Assembly (NCBI GenBank): GCA_019633425.1
Contig: WSUB01000305.1
Location: 1-29,380, forward strand
Direction of reading: 5' to 3'
DNA: 29,380 nt
DNA from: Tulasnella sp. 424
Lineage: Eukaryota > Basidiomycota > Agaricomycetes > Cantharellales > Tulasnellaceae
This document shows, in pieces, positions 1-9,085 of this stretch (its first letter is position 1; every line of letters begins with the position of its first letter). The translations under genes were made by a program, and so were the position numbers. The notes beneath the pieces were generated by a model, which had not been told where the DNA came from, did not search any database, and saw only the letters and a list, made by a program, of their open reading frames with translations.

Positions 1-652
1 AAGATAATGTCTGTCGGGATGCATTAGCTTTGCTTTCGGGTCGCGTTCGTTGCCCGGGAAGAGGATGGCGTTGGCCCCCTGGCTGTCGATCGTTGAACTT
101 GGAGCCAGGAACACGGTCATCTCCCAAATGCGCAAGGATGGTGGAAGAATGTGGCATCTCATTCAGGGAAGAGAAACCCCGCTGAAAGTGCTAGAGAAGA
201 CGGGCCAAGAAAGCAGTCAGCAAAATACAAATGTATATCCCATCTTGTGCGAGACGTACCGAGCTCGGTTCTGACGCTTTTGATGGCAGGGGTGGAGGGT
301 CGCGCTAAACATTTCGTAAGTAAAGAACAACAACCCATCTTACTAGTGAAAAAACACACCGGTGTGCCGACTGGAACTGGAGAAGCTAATGAGAGCACTC
401 TAATTTCCGGTTTACAGGGTGGATTCTAATACTCAGTGGTAAGCTGGCAGTTCAGTCCGAATAAGAATGTCTGGCAGCACTCACCGGTTTTGATTTCTTC
501 AATTTTCCAGAGGTTTCCGGATCGTCCTTCTCTCTGTTCCTGCGGCCGAACTTGAAGGCTTTGAACATGCTAGCAATCATCGAGATGGGGGCGGTTGGCG
601 GATTGCCCTCCGCTCGAAAAGAAGGTCGGTTCCAAGAGCTGAAGAGGACCAT
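1..652 (-). CDS. Gene P copy 1, partial: unrecognised, probably disordered protein (5' part)
   Basis: I do not recognise a family. The ATG is at 652-650. By comparison with the unit III copy the exons are 485-652 (56 codons), 360-425 (22), 260-304 (15) and 1-181 (running off the window). All junctions are phase 0: donors GTGAGT, GTGTGT and GTACGT, and acceptors TTAG, TTAG and TCAG. Exon 1 holds a basic motif, FKAFKFGRRNR followed by SGKLKKSKP, ending exactly at the splice donor. Exon 3 is proline-rich (RDPPPLP). The visible reading frame is open throughout. Exon lengths equal those of the unit III copy (168, 66 and 45 nt), which supports the model. The composition (Pro, Ser, Lys, Arg) and lack of hydrophobic segments suggest a disordered soluble protein. 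Function unknown. Confidence 0.62.
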
Positions 653-786
653 GAGTAGACAGTAACTTGTTTAGTGCAGCAGAGTTCGGTTGAAAGTGCA
701 GTTGCTGGCGAGCGATGTGGGCGAGGGAATAGGGGCTGGTAGTCTAAACAGGCTAAACAGGAAGGGAGGCCGTGTGGGGTGACGCG

Positions 787-794
787 TTTTTATA
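787..794 (-). promoter_or_regulatory. TATA box of gene P copy 1
   Basis: TATAAAAA on the minus strand lies 135 bases upstream of the gene P start codon at 652. The same box and its flanks (GACTATAAAAACGCGTC) are kept at 19171-19178 in unit III at almost the same distance. A directly repeated CTGTTTAGC-type nonamer lies between the box and the start in both copies. Confidence 0.55.
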
Positions 795-850
795 GTCACA
801 CGCTTGGACCACCACAGGCACGGCAGTAAACAAAGGTTCGATGAGGGCCA

Positions 851-2098
851 TTAGAACGGAAATATTGATACGCGATACGTATAGCCCGAATAGTTTGGAG
901 ATAGAGAGTAGTGTCTATTTTCGGCGAGCCTGGCGTGTCCCGGGGACGTCGCCGCGGAGGCGTTGGGACTGGGATGCTTGAGGTAAGAGGTTGCGCTCCA
1001 GCCGGATCCTTCGCCCCTTTTCGGGTTTGGCGAGATTTCTTCTTGGGACGCGGTTTTCTCTTTCAGGGTTAGATTCTGCCTCTGCCGCGGTAATGGCAGC
1101 AGTAGCGGCAAGCCTCTGCCTTTAGCCGCGCTTCCTCTTGAGCTCACCACCTCTCGAAGTCGACCGCCACGCATTCATCTTCTTGGATTTCCCGTTGACT
1201 TGCTGTTGACCGGGTTGGGCCGGCGTTCATGCATCGCCGCTCTTCTTAGTTGTGACGGAAATCCCGCCATACGATGATGGGGCCCATGCCTGGAGCTCCC
1301 GGCTTCTCCTTTGCCGGCGAGCCTTCTGAACCTGGCACAGAAGCCGTGTGCGCCTGTATGACTCGAGCCAGCCCGGACGGTGACGAAGCAGAAGGGCCAG
1401 CTGGCGAAGACCCCGGAGCTCGAGAAGCGGCCGCTGCGCTTTGAGATTGCTTGCGGCAATAGAGACTGCCGTCTTAGGAACTGCCTTCCAGGGCGAGCTG
1501 GCTGAAGGACTGGTGTCCGCTTCAGGCTCTGTTACGACCTGCGACGTTCCCGATGGGAGAGCTAGGGCATCCATTTCGGAGAATCCGGCGATGCGGGCGT
1601 GCCGGGAACTTGGAGTCCGACGATACGCTTGTTCGGAGTTGGGAACGAGTCCTCCATAGCCTTCTGGTTTTTCATTATCGCTCTCAAATCCTGACTGACT
1701 ATTTAAGATGAGGTTTAATATTAATAACACGTTGAGCTTGGGCGAAGAGAAAGACTAACCGTTCAATCGAACGAGAGGCGCCCTTCCCCTTCCAGACCGG
1801 TGGTGCAGAACTATCGACCGGAGGCGTAACTCTAGACAGGATATTAAGCGGGGAAGTAGAAACGGGAAGCCTTTTGAAAGGAGACACCACTTTGAGCGGT
1901 TCCGACATCTCGGCCAGCCTGAAAGAGGTTCTCCTCCCGCGACCGTAGTTGCATCGCCTACTGTTGCGCAGACCGCGGTCGAATGGTCCATCGAGATTGG
2001 AGTTGATGATGTTGTGGCGAGATCCAGAGACCGACAATGGCTTTGCGTTGAGGGAGCTATTTGATTTGCAGGTGTAGCAGCGGGACTTAGTTTGCGAC
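851..2098 (-). pseudogene. Relic Q copy 1: broken Pro/Ser-rich gene with basic C-terminus
   Basis: This is an unrecognised gene that makes sense only beside its copy at 19439-20520. The left-hand coding part includes a CYTCKS start region, a GRGRR stretch and a shared VWKGKGASRS end. An intron follows (GTTAGT donor, phase 2, acceptor near AGTCAG), and the next exon opens with the conserved PTPNKRIVG and VPGTP residues. In the frame kept by the unit III copy, this copy has stops where unit III has AAG and CAA codons, and a 20-nt loss relative to unit III near 1275. Further on, a TGG codon of unit III is TGA here (1227-1229). Its 5' side ends at the foreign insert at 2099-2149, so no start codon can be placed. 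The ancestral protein was probably disordered with a Lys/Arg-rich tail. Function unknown. Confidence 0.5.
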
Positions 2099-2149
2099 GT
2101 TCGTCATCACCTATTCCTGAGCTGATGTTTGAGACTTGATCGTGATCGG
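2099..2149. other. Kinase-gene fragment inserted at a deletion in BTB/Q copy 1
   Basis: About 51 bases match kinase-TPR A at 7393-7443 and kinase-TPR B at 13612-13662, in the same orientation, with about three mismatches. In the kinase genes this stretch is part of intron 6 plus the first bases of exon 7. In unit III the corresponding place has about 250 bases of BTB 3' and Q 5' sequence (about 20528-20779), which is missing here. The fragment therefore sits exactly at a deletion. Confidence 0.75.
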
Positions 2150-3014
2150 CGTGCGCTGCGCAAGAGCGAACAAGCGTTCTGGAGGCTGGTGTGCTGCAGG
2201 ATGACTTTTGAGCGGATGAGGATCAACTTGTCGATGAGTAGTTCGTTCTAGGTAAAGTTTGTGCGGGGTCGGTTCAACGAAGCGGGGTGAGGACTAGGAG
2301 GTACACGTACAGCTGCGGCAATCTTTGAAAACACGAGCTCAACAAGTTGATTTGAGGATTTGACCCAGGCTATACGATCCAATAATAACCAGTCAACTAA
2401 CTGGTCCTAATGCGTTGAGAAGCATATTGCGCACCGATATCACTGAACATGTCTTGTCCTTCATCGCAGTAGGATCGGAATTCCATGGACCTCCACTCCA
2501 AGTGCCTCAAATCTATCGTAATGACGTCACCATTCGTTCGCCGGGCGAGAGTCCAAACCGGATCGTCGAATAGGGTTGAAAAAAAGGTGGATGGAACACG
2601 AAGGATGGCGGAATGGCACTGCACTGAAATTCCGCCCGGCGACTGTAGGACGAGATCTGACCCTCCGCGTTCGTGGAACTTGAGTGATGTTGGGGTAGGT
2701 TGGCATGCCCGAAGGCACAACGCACACATATCCGCCTCCAACTGACGCTGATTCGCCATCTTGAGAACACTTTCAACAGCTTTGAGGAAGCGGGGAAGCT
2801 TGAGGAGCTGAGAGAGGGCCAAGAGGTCTTGCTTGACGCCCAGCGAGTTTACTCCAAAAGGTTGCCAAGCTGCCTTGGTCGAGTTCGAGACTCGGAAATC
2901 CCAGATTGCGACATCGTCGGTGTGGAGGTACTGGACGAGGAGAAGAAGGGTTAAAGGATGGCACCCTGCAAACTGAAGGCGGTCGAACTGGGGCTTGAGG
3001 TCCAATCCGAACAT
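2150..3014 (-). pseudogene. Tandem-BTB/POZ protein relic, copy 1
   Basis: The open frame 3014-2397 shows the end of one BTB fold (HPLTLLLLVQYLHTDDV, then LLALSQLLKLPRFLKA). It is followed by the start of a second (SDLVLQSPGG, CHSAILRVPSTFFSTLFDDPVW, IDLRHLEWRSMEF). A later piece at about 2150-2245 reads NELLIDKLILIRSKVILQHTSLQNACSLL, the helical part after the second BTB. BTB proteins of this type are dimerising adaptors, often for cullin-3 ubiquitin ligases; that is family knowledge, not shown here. The N-terminal half of the first BTB is missing, the two readable parts need an uncertain intron near 2390, and the last roughly 80 residues are replaced by the kinase-derived fragment. I call it a relic. 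The 618-nt open stretch could still be expressed. Confidence 0.6.
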
Positions 3015-3116
3015 CCGGCGGAGGTGTGGGAAGGAAATGAGCGCCCATCTTCAGTCACGTTCGCGATTTTCCGCCGTGTTTCTACTCGACTCAGAATCCA
3101 ACTTTCGACGATTCCG

Positions 3117-3166
3117 TCCTTCAACAGGCGACAGCAGTCAATCCTCCGGAGCGGGATACATGAACC
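3117..3166 (+). pseudogene. Isolated WSC-domain fragment, copy 1
   Basis: The plus strand reads TGDSSQSSGAGYMNPV. The unit III partner at about 21748-21800 reads TGDSAQYCGAGYINTV, which matches the end of a WSC domain (usual form GDSxQYCGAG). In this copy the cysteine has become serine. It is a scrap of an upstream WSC repeat lying between the BTB relic and the main WSC array, so the array was once longer at its 5' end. Confidence 0.5.
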
Positions 3167-3227
3167 CCGTTTTCGACTCGCCTAATTTCTCCCAAGCTAC
3201 ACCTACCAAAGATGCTTGACCAAAGCG

Positions 3228-5191
3228 CTCCATCACTCACTTGACCTTCACCCGGGATGGCTCGCTCGTTACGTCAACTTACGTACGGGTACTAATGGTA
3301 CACCTATGCGGGGTTGGAAGCGGGGAATGAAGGTGGGGCGGGAACAGCTTGACCGCGGCGACGTCGACTGGTTGCTCGACGACGTGCGGCGGAGATGGCT
3401 CTAATGACGATGGCGATATTCAAGTATACCGGGTCGACTAAATCGTCCTCGTCTGCATCATCAAGTTCAAGTTCAAGTTCGAGCACGTTATCTTCAACAT
3501 GCAGCACCTCTTCCACCACCTCTGGAACCTCTGCTACCACCTCCTCGACCACCTCCGCAATCACCTCCTCCCTCCCCGCCGGCTGGTCCGCCTTGGGCTG
3601 CTACACCGACCAAAGCTCGCCTCAGCGGTCCCTCAGTGGACCGACCTACACCAACACCATGTCCATGACCTACTGCCAAGCGTACTGCATAATCAAAGGA
3701 GTGGATCACGGAAGTCAGCGTTACTGCGGAAGCACGATTAATAGTCCTGGAACGAATACGACGAGCTCAAATTGTAATCAGGCTTGTGCGGGCGATGCGG
3801 CCAAGATGTGCGGTGGGACGTGGACGATGACGGTCTTTTCTTACAATGCGGCGGACCTATCTTCGTCCTCGACTGCATCAAGCATCACTTCGGTATCCAC
3901 CGTCTCCGGTACATCAATGACTATTTCCGGCTCGTCCACGATCACATCTACCACCTCTTCCTCCAACGCTACGTCCTCGTCCCTCACAGGGGGGTCTTCC
4001 CTCGACTGCTACACCGACCAAAGCACCCCTCAACGTACCCTCAGCGGCGCTACCACAGACACCACAGCTACGACCTACGGAACCTGCCAAGCGTACTGCT
4101 TATCAAAAGGATTCACTACGCGGGAGTGGAGTACGGAAGTGAATATTGCTGTGGAAGCACGATCAATAGTCCTGGAACGACTACAGCCAGCTCGGGCTGT
4201 AATAAAGCGTGTGCCGGGGATGCATGTGCGTGGGGACGTGGACGATGTCGATATTCGTGTGTACTCTCGGATCGAGCAGTTCGGTCTCGGGGACGGGGCC
4301 TTCAAGCTTGTCTTCGACTACTTTGACAGGTACGACGTCGCCTTCAACTGACACGGGCACCGCTTCGCCGAGTTCCGGAACGGGAACAGTATCCACCTCG
4401 GCTTCAATTTCAACGACTTCCTCAATCAGCGGCACAGCAACCTCATGCTCATCCACAGGCAGCGCGTCCTCGTGTCCCACCACGACCCCCAGCGTCACGG
4501 GTTACGCTGACGCCGGATGCACCCTCGACTCGTACAACCGCGTCTTATCCGTCTCCTCCGGGCCCGCAGACACGACCTCTCGAACGACGTCCTCGTGTTT
4601 CGCGCAGTGCTTCGCTTTGGGGTACGCGTACGCCGGATTGGAAACGGGCTCGGAATGTCAGTGCTGTGACGCAATCCACGTGTCCTCGGATTCGGGCAAT
4701 CAGTTGGTAGCGACGACGGGGTGCGGGATGGCGTGTACCGGGGATGCTACGTCGACGTGCGGTGGAAGTTGGGCGTTGATCATTTATTACAATCAGGCGT
4801 TGGATTCGGGGAGCTGCAGTTACACCAGCAGTAGCAGCTTGTCGACGACGGTTTCCGGTACGCATGGTGGTTCTCCTTCTTACTCCGCACCCGACCAGTT
4901 CCGCTGACTTGTCCTGCCTTGTTCCAAACAGACGAACGACTACCTGTGAATTTTGCTGTTCTCTACCGGGCCTGGAACGCTTCAAGTCCAACAAGGCACA
5001 ACAAAAGGGAGCTTCCCAGTAACAGCCAGTATTTACAAGCTCCAACTGGCTTCGGGCGAAACGAACAGCGGTGTCAACGGTATCACTGCTGTCTTGAACT
5101 CGGCCCAAGTCTTCCGTACTTTGCGCCAATCACGTTCACCCACTCGCCGTCCACGTACAACTTCAACGCTTTCGTGTTCAGTTGGCCATAG
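3228..5191 (+). pseudogene. WSC-array/GH71 relic copy 1, catalytic domain deleted
   Basis: WSC domains are cysteine-rich carbohydrate-binding modules of extracellular or wall proteins. A damaged WSC lies at 3290-3400 (YTYAGLEAGN), WSC-1 at about 3585-3840 (GCYTDQSSPQRSLSG, CGGTWTMTVFSYN), WSC-2 at 4005-4270 and WSC-3 at 4500-4800 (CFAQCFALGYAYAGLE, CGGSWALIIYYN). Ser/Thr linkers separate them, including an AAGTTC microsatellite near 3463. The frame breaks inside WSC-2 (one base lost near 4114 against copy 2) and again near 4222. After the linker at about 4870 the sequence jumps to the intron and last exon of the GH71 protein (4932-5191, LSTGPGTLQVQQ-like), so the catalytic domain is gone. A TGG of copies 2 and 3 is TGA here (4947-4949), and the last exon is frameshifted too. 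No signal peptide or start is visible. Confidence 0.78.
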
Positions 5192-6299
5192 ATGGCGTTG
5201 GGCCAATCCTTGCCACCGAATCCACGTTCTTCAAGTTCACGATACGTTCAGCACTCCAAGTCCAAAATGTTTCTCCTTGCGTCTCACTATATTTCCTACG
5301 TTTCTATTGGATTTCCACATTCGTGGTCCCAGGATATCCTGGACCCTCCTCTCGTTCAATTCCTCCGTCGCTGCCACCTCCGCAAGGACGTGTCTCGACT
5401 CGTTGATCTTCACCGCAACACCATTTTCCTTTGCTCTGTTGACTTATCTCGTTCTGATTGCAAGCATTTCGCCGTCCCTACCGTCTATACAACCTTATAT
5501 CCCTTCTTCTTTTCGGTCATTCTACTAGTTTCGGTGGTTGTAGAGAGCGTCCCTCTTTTCTCTCGTCGCCTTCTTTCTGTTGGGTTAGCTGAAGCAAAAT
5601 GAATAGCTTGGCTTAAAGATGTTGTATATCTGCTTCGAGAACGTCAGTGACGACCCTTAGCTAGTAAAGGATCCGTCGTGTGGGGCGGCAGACCTCGGCC
5701 TTTTCGGGGACATCTGCTGTTCATGGTAAGCTCCGAGTGCATAAAAGTCAGCGTCCGTGCTATAAGATATGTTTCCAGTCGAGTTTTCAGTGTGGTCAGG
5801 CCTAACGAAATGGGTGCCTATAATAGGATAGTGAACTCCAGCTCTTCAATCGGATTCCGCCAGTTCCCGATGGGACTGGCCGTAGCATCCCTTTAACACC
5901 CATTTCCATTGCACGTAGGTCGTTGAAACCTAAAGGATCCTTGCCATTTGTCTAGACTTTGTCAAGCTACAATATAGAGTTTCTTAACAAGAATGGCACC
6001 AGTATCGTATCGGGGATGCTGGTCTCTGTCCATCTTCGCTGCGGTTGTCGCAGAAGGCATAAGGGGGACTGGAGCTGACCGATCAGACTCTCTCTATCCG
6101 TTCTTCAGAATTCATTGTTTCATTATATCAAACGACTAGGACATATGTAGCGCTCACGACATAGCAATGCGAAGATGATGGAGATAGAGAGGGGGCCATT
6201 CAACCAACAGACCAAACGGCAACGGAATTCGTCCATCGCGTGGGTGGCTTGGACTTCCATCTCAATCGAATATCGATTCTCGAATGCCCCGAAGATTAA
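5192..6299. other. Convergent intergenic tract, unit I
   Basis: This tract lies between the 3' ends of the WSC/GH71 relic and kinase-TPR A. It is T/C-rich at first (3' flank of the glucanase gene), then has a promoter-like stretch ending at an ATG (5599-5601) followed by only five codons. A CGTCAgTGACG palindrome is at 5642-5652 and a 48-codon open frame is at 5993-6139. The same tract occurs in units II and III. I see no larger gene. Confidence 0.6.
5993..6139 (+). CDS. Small open frame (48 aa), repeated in the three units, doubtful
   Basis: An ATG in good context (AAGAATGG) opens a 48-residue frame starting MAPVSYRGCWSLSIF and ending CFIISND. Unit II (12156-12302) encodes nearly the same peptide. 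In unit III (start at 25560) several residues differ and the stop is lost, so the frame runs on. There is a mild hydrophobic stretch near the start but no clear signal peptide, and no CaaX end. Conservation among recent duplicates is weak proof of coding, and the loss of the stop argues against it. It may be only part of the 3' flank of the kinase gene. Confidence 0.15.
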   Translation: MAPVSYRGCWSLSIFAAVVAEGIRGTGADRSDSLYPFFRIHCFIISND

Positions 6300-8680
6300 T
6301 CACGTAGATTCTTCTCGCGTGGATAGTTGACGGACTTTAGCGGCTTGGTTCGAATTGCGAGCGGCGTTCTGAGTATCTCCGATTTGTTCGAAGACTTCTG
6401 CGGCTTCTGTATAAAGGCCAATTGCTTCATTGTTATTGCCCTGATCGCGGTGCACGTCACCAAGGCCCGACAAAGACATAGCTCTCCCGTATCTGCTACC
6501 GATGTCTGTGTAGATCTCTAGGGCCTTGGAGTAGAATGTGATGGCCTGGCTGTACTCCTTTTGAAGCCGATGCACGTCAGCGAGACCCTTCAGAGTGTCG
6601 GCTCTCCCAGGCCTGTTGCCGATGTCGGTGCGGATTTGGAGGGCGTCGGTGTAGAATGCGATGGCCTGGTTGTACTCGTTTCGAGCCCGATGCACATCAG
6701 CGAGGCCCCAAAGAGCCTTGGCTCTCCCTGACCTGTCACCCATGTCGGTAAATATTTGGAGGGCTTCGGAGTAGAATATCAGGGCCTGGCTGAGCTCGCC
6801 TCGAAGCCCATGCACCACAGCAAGACCCCAAAGAGCGCTGGCTCTCCCTAGCCTGTCGTCGATGTCGGTGCGGATTTGGAGGGCTTCAGAGTAGAATTTA
6901 AGGGCAGGGCTGTAATCGCCGCGGTACCGGTGCAGGTCTGCCAGCGCAACCAGCATCGTGGCCTTTCCTTTGCTGTCACCGACCTCTTTGTAGATGCCCA
7001 GAGCCTTGGTGAAGAAGTCCGACGCGTTCACGTAGTCACCCTGCCGCATGTACATAAGTCCCAGCTGCCTCAGAAGTACTGGAGAGCGAGCTCTAGAAGC
7101 TGATGCATCTGCGGTCCATATCGGGTTTGGCTGAACCATAGGCTACATCAAACTTTTGTCAGTTGCCTGTAATTGACCCTATATCAGCATTACTCACCAG
7201 CCAACTGATTGACTTTCGGCAATCCTCAGCAGTCGGTCGCTTCCGGGGGTCCTCCCTCCAGCACTCAAGCGCGAGGGAACACAGTGCCTTAATCAAGGCC
7301 ATGCGAGCGTCATCCGTGATGGAGGGAAGATTTCCCGTAACGACCCGTATCACGACGGCGTTGTCCACCTCGACATCGTGAAACGGAATCGAGTTCGTCA
7401 TCACCTATTCCGGAGCTCATGTTTGAGACTCGATCGTGATCAGAAGATGGGACCTGAACTTTACCTCATACACTACACATCCCAATGCCCAGATATCGCT
7501 CGCAAGGGTGGCTTTCTTTTTGTGCAACAGCTCCGGAGCAGCCCAGCGAAGGGTGAAATGATCGCCCTTCAGTGTCAAGGTCATGGTATTGTCTGCACCG
7601 CAGAACGCTGGTTCGAGCGATAGGGCTAGTGGCGGTTTGTCTTCAGCATGACTAGTTTCCGGGTCTAGATCCTCGGTTGTTTGGCAGCGAGCGGATCCAA
7701 AGTCGGTAATTACCGCGCGGTACTCGGAGTTGACCAATATGTTTATCTGCAGAGTCAGAGCGATGTTTGCCAGTGGTTCATTATGCTACTCTCAAAACTT
7801 ACCGACTTGAGGTCGCCGTGTCGTATTGGGGGTTGTTGGCTATGGAGGTATTCGACTCCTCTAGCCACGTCATGAAGCTGGAATGTAAAATGTCAGAGGC
7901 GGGTCGAAGAAAAGTAGTTCGATCGTACCAGATAGATTCGTTCGGGGATCTCCCATTCTGCTGACGCGATAAAGTTCTTCAAGTTTCCGTTCTCCGCCCA
8001 CGGAAAGACCAGCCAGACGACTTCCTTGGACAAGTCCTCGACGAATCCTTCTAGTCCAATGACGTTTTCGTGAGAAAGCCCGACCAGAAATTCGGCTTCC
8101 CTGAGGGCCAACTGAACCGAAAGACCTTAGCGCTGAAACCACTACGAGATTGGTCGGAGCTTTCTTACGCCTAATACCCGCGCTGAGTCATCTGACACGT
8201 TCATCTTCTTCACTGCTACATCCTGTAAGGTTGAAGTGATGAGCCGCTCATCGTCACTGTCAATGGCCAGGAAGGCAGAGTAGCACGGACTTTCCGCTGC
8301 CGAGACGCTTCTCCAGCAGGACCGGGTGAGTCGAGACCGTCTTTTTTGGTCGGATTTGATTGGCTCGCTCTGTCTTGACCACTGAGGGGAGAGACCAAAA
8401 ATGCCCGTGTAACTGTTGCAAAACCTCCATGGAACTCGGGTGCGCCGTTGACGAATTCGATAGAGGAGAGATCAAGTCGCCGATCCGCAAGCTTGCTGAG
8501 TTTAGCCCTCTATGAGGAAAAGTAGCTTTGGTGAGTCATTGAAGTTGTATGTGAGGCTCGGGAAGGACGTACCAGCTTAGTGCTCTGCGGGAATCCATCG
8601 GAGGAAGTATCGTGGTCCGAATCGGACGGTGAGTCAGGCAACGCGGCAGGTCCGGCATCGTGATTGTCGTCGTTTGGCAT
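6300..8680 (-). CDS. Kinase-TPR A: protein kinase fused to six TPR repeats (656 aa)
   Basis: Join, in coding order: 8573-8680, 8291-8509, 8169-8222, 7929-8111, 7803-7877, 7465-7746, 7198-7404, 6300-7142. All junctions are phase 0 and introns are 51-68 nt. Start MPNDDNHDAG; acidic N-terminus. Kinase: glycine loop HGGFATV (exon 2), VAVKKM lysine (exon 3), helix C REAEFL with LSHENVIGLEGF (exon 4), catalytic loop HGDLKSINILV (exons 5-6; Gly replaces Arg of HRD), DFGSAR, AAPELL, ASDIWALGCVVYEV and RKRPTAEDC. The last exon encodes six 40-residue TPRs (pattern GRAxALxGLADVHRxxxEYxQAIxFYxxALQI). It should be a cytosolic Ser/Thr (TKL-like) kinase whose TPRs bind partners; no membrane segment is seen. 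The weakest junction is exon 2-3 (donor GTCCGT). It converges on the WSC/GH71 relic. Confidence 0.88.
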
Positions 8681-9085
8681 GGGATATTTTAAACAAGGAA
8701 GATACTAGATGTCGATAAGAGTCGCCGTTCTCGGTTGGGCCTCTTCGAGAGTTGGAGGGAGGGGGGAAGCTGATGGAGCAGTTACGAGGGGAGTAGGTGG
8801 GAGGGGAGTAAAAGGACGGAGGAGTCTTCTCCACCCAGGACAGCTTGCGTCTCTACCTTCCCCTCTTCGCAAGGCTGATAATATTGGGCACGTCGAATTG
8901 GTGCTGTAGCTGGGCGTCTTCAGCCTCTGGAGAATATTCCTTGCAGATCCAGTTGAGGTGTTGTCGCGCCACAAGATAAGGGAAGGTGCACTGCGCAACC
9001 AATCCAAATCGATCATGCCGTAACGTCAATGCTATTAATGGACTGCTCTAGATCCCTCTGTCCTGGCTTCTGTTCGTTAAGTTCT
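8681..9085. other. Upstream region of kinase-TPR A and junction with unit II
   Basis: This non-coding stretch holds the presumed promoter and 5' leader of kinase A. It is similar to 14901-15330 and 28314-28730. The similarity stops at about 9085, where the sequence changes to the serine-rich linker of the next WSC array. I see no gene on the plus strand; open frames here are short and not kept among the copies. Confidence 0.55.
8883..8887 (-). promoter_or_regulatory. CCAAT box upstream of kinase-TPR A
   Basis: CCAATATT on the minus strand lies about 203 bases upstream of the kinase A start. The same box is kept upstream of copies B and C at about 216 bases. CCAAT is a common fungal upstream element; its use here is inferred. 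Confidence 0.3.

Larger units (their letters stand above)
1..9085. repeat. Duplicated unit I (left end cut by window)
   Basis: This block carries gene P, relic Q, relic BTB, a WSC/GH71 relic and kinase-TPR A in the same order and orientation as 18385-28822. Base 1 aligns with about 18385. The right end is an abrupt join near 9085: the kinase upstream sequence, which in units II and III continues into a shared tract, instead runs straight into a serine-rich WSC linker. Boundaries were found by eye and may be off by some tens of bases. Confidence 0.85.

Noticed and set aside
3304..3564. Acidic Glu/Val-rich minus-strand frames over the WSC linkers (also 9101-9732 and 21903-22178)
   Set aside because: These are reverse complements of Ser/Thr-codon linkers and carry no domain.
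5993..6139. Mating-pheromone precursor, because of the size and a late cysteine
   Set aside because: The cysteine is not in a terminal CaaX box; three residues follow CFII in units I and II, and unit III runs on.
8681..9016. Plus-strand gene in the kinase upstream region (ATGTCGATAAGAGTC...)
   Set aside because: The frame is not kept among the three units and contains no recognisable domain; the region is better explained as kinase promoter and leader.
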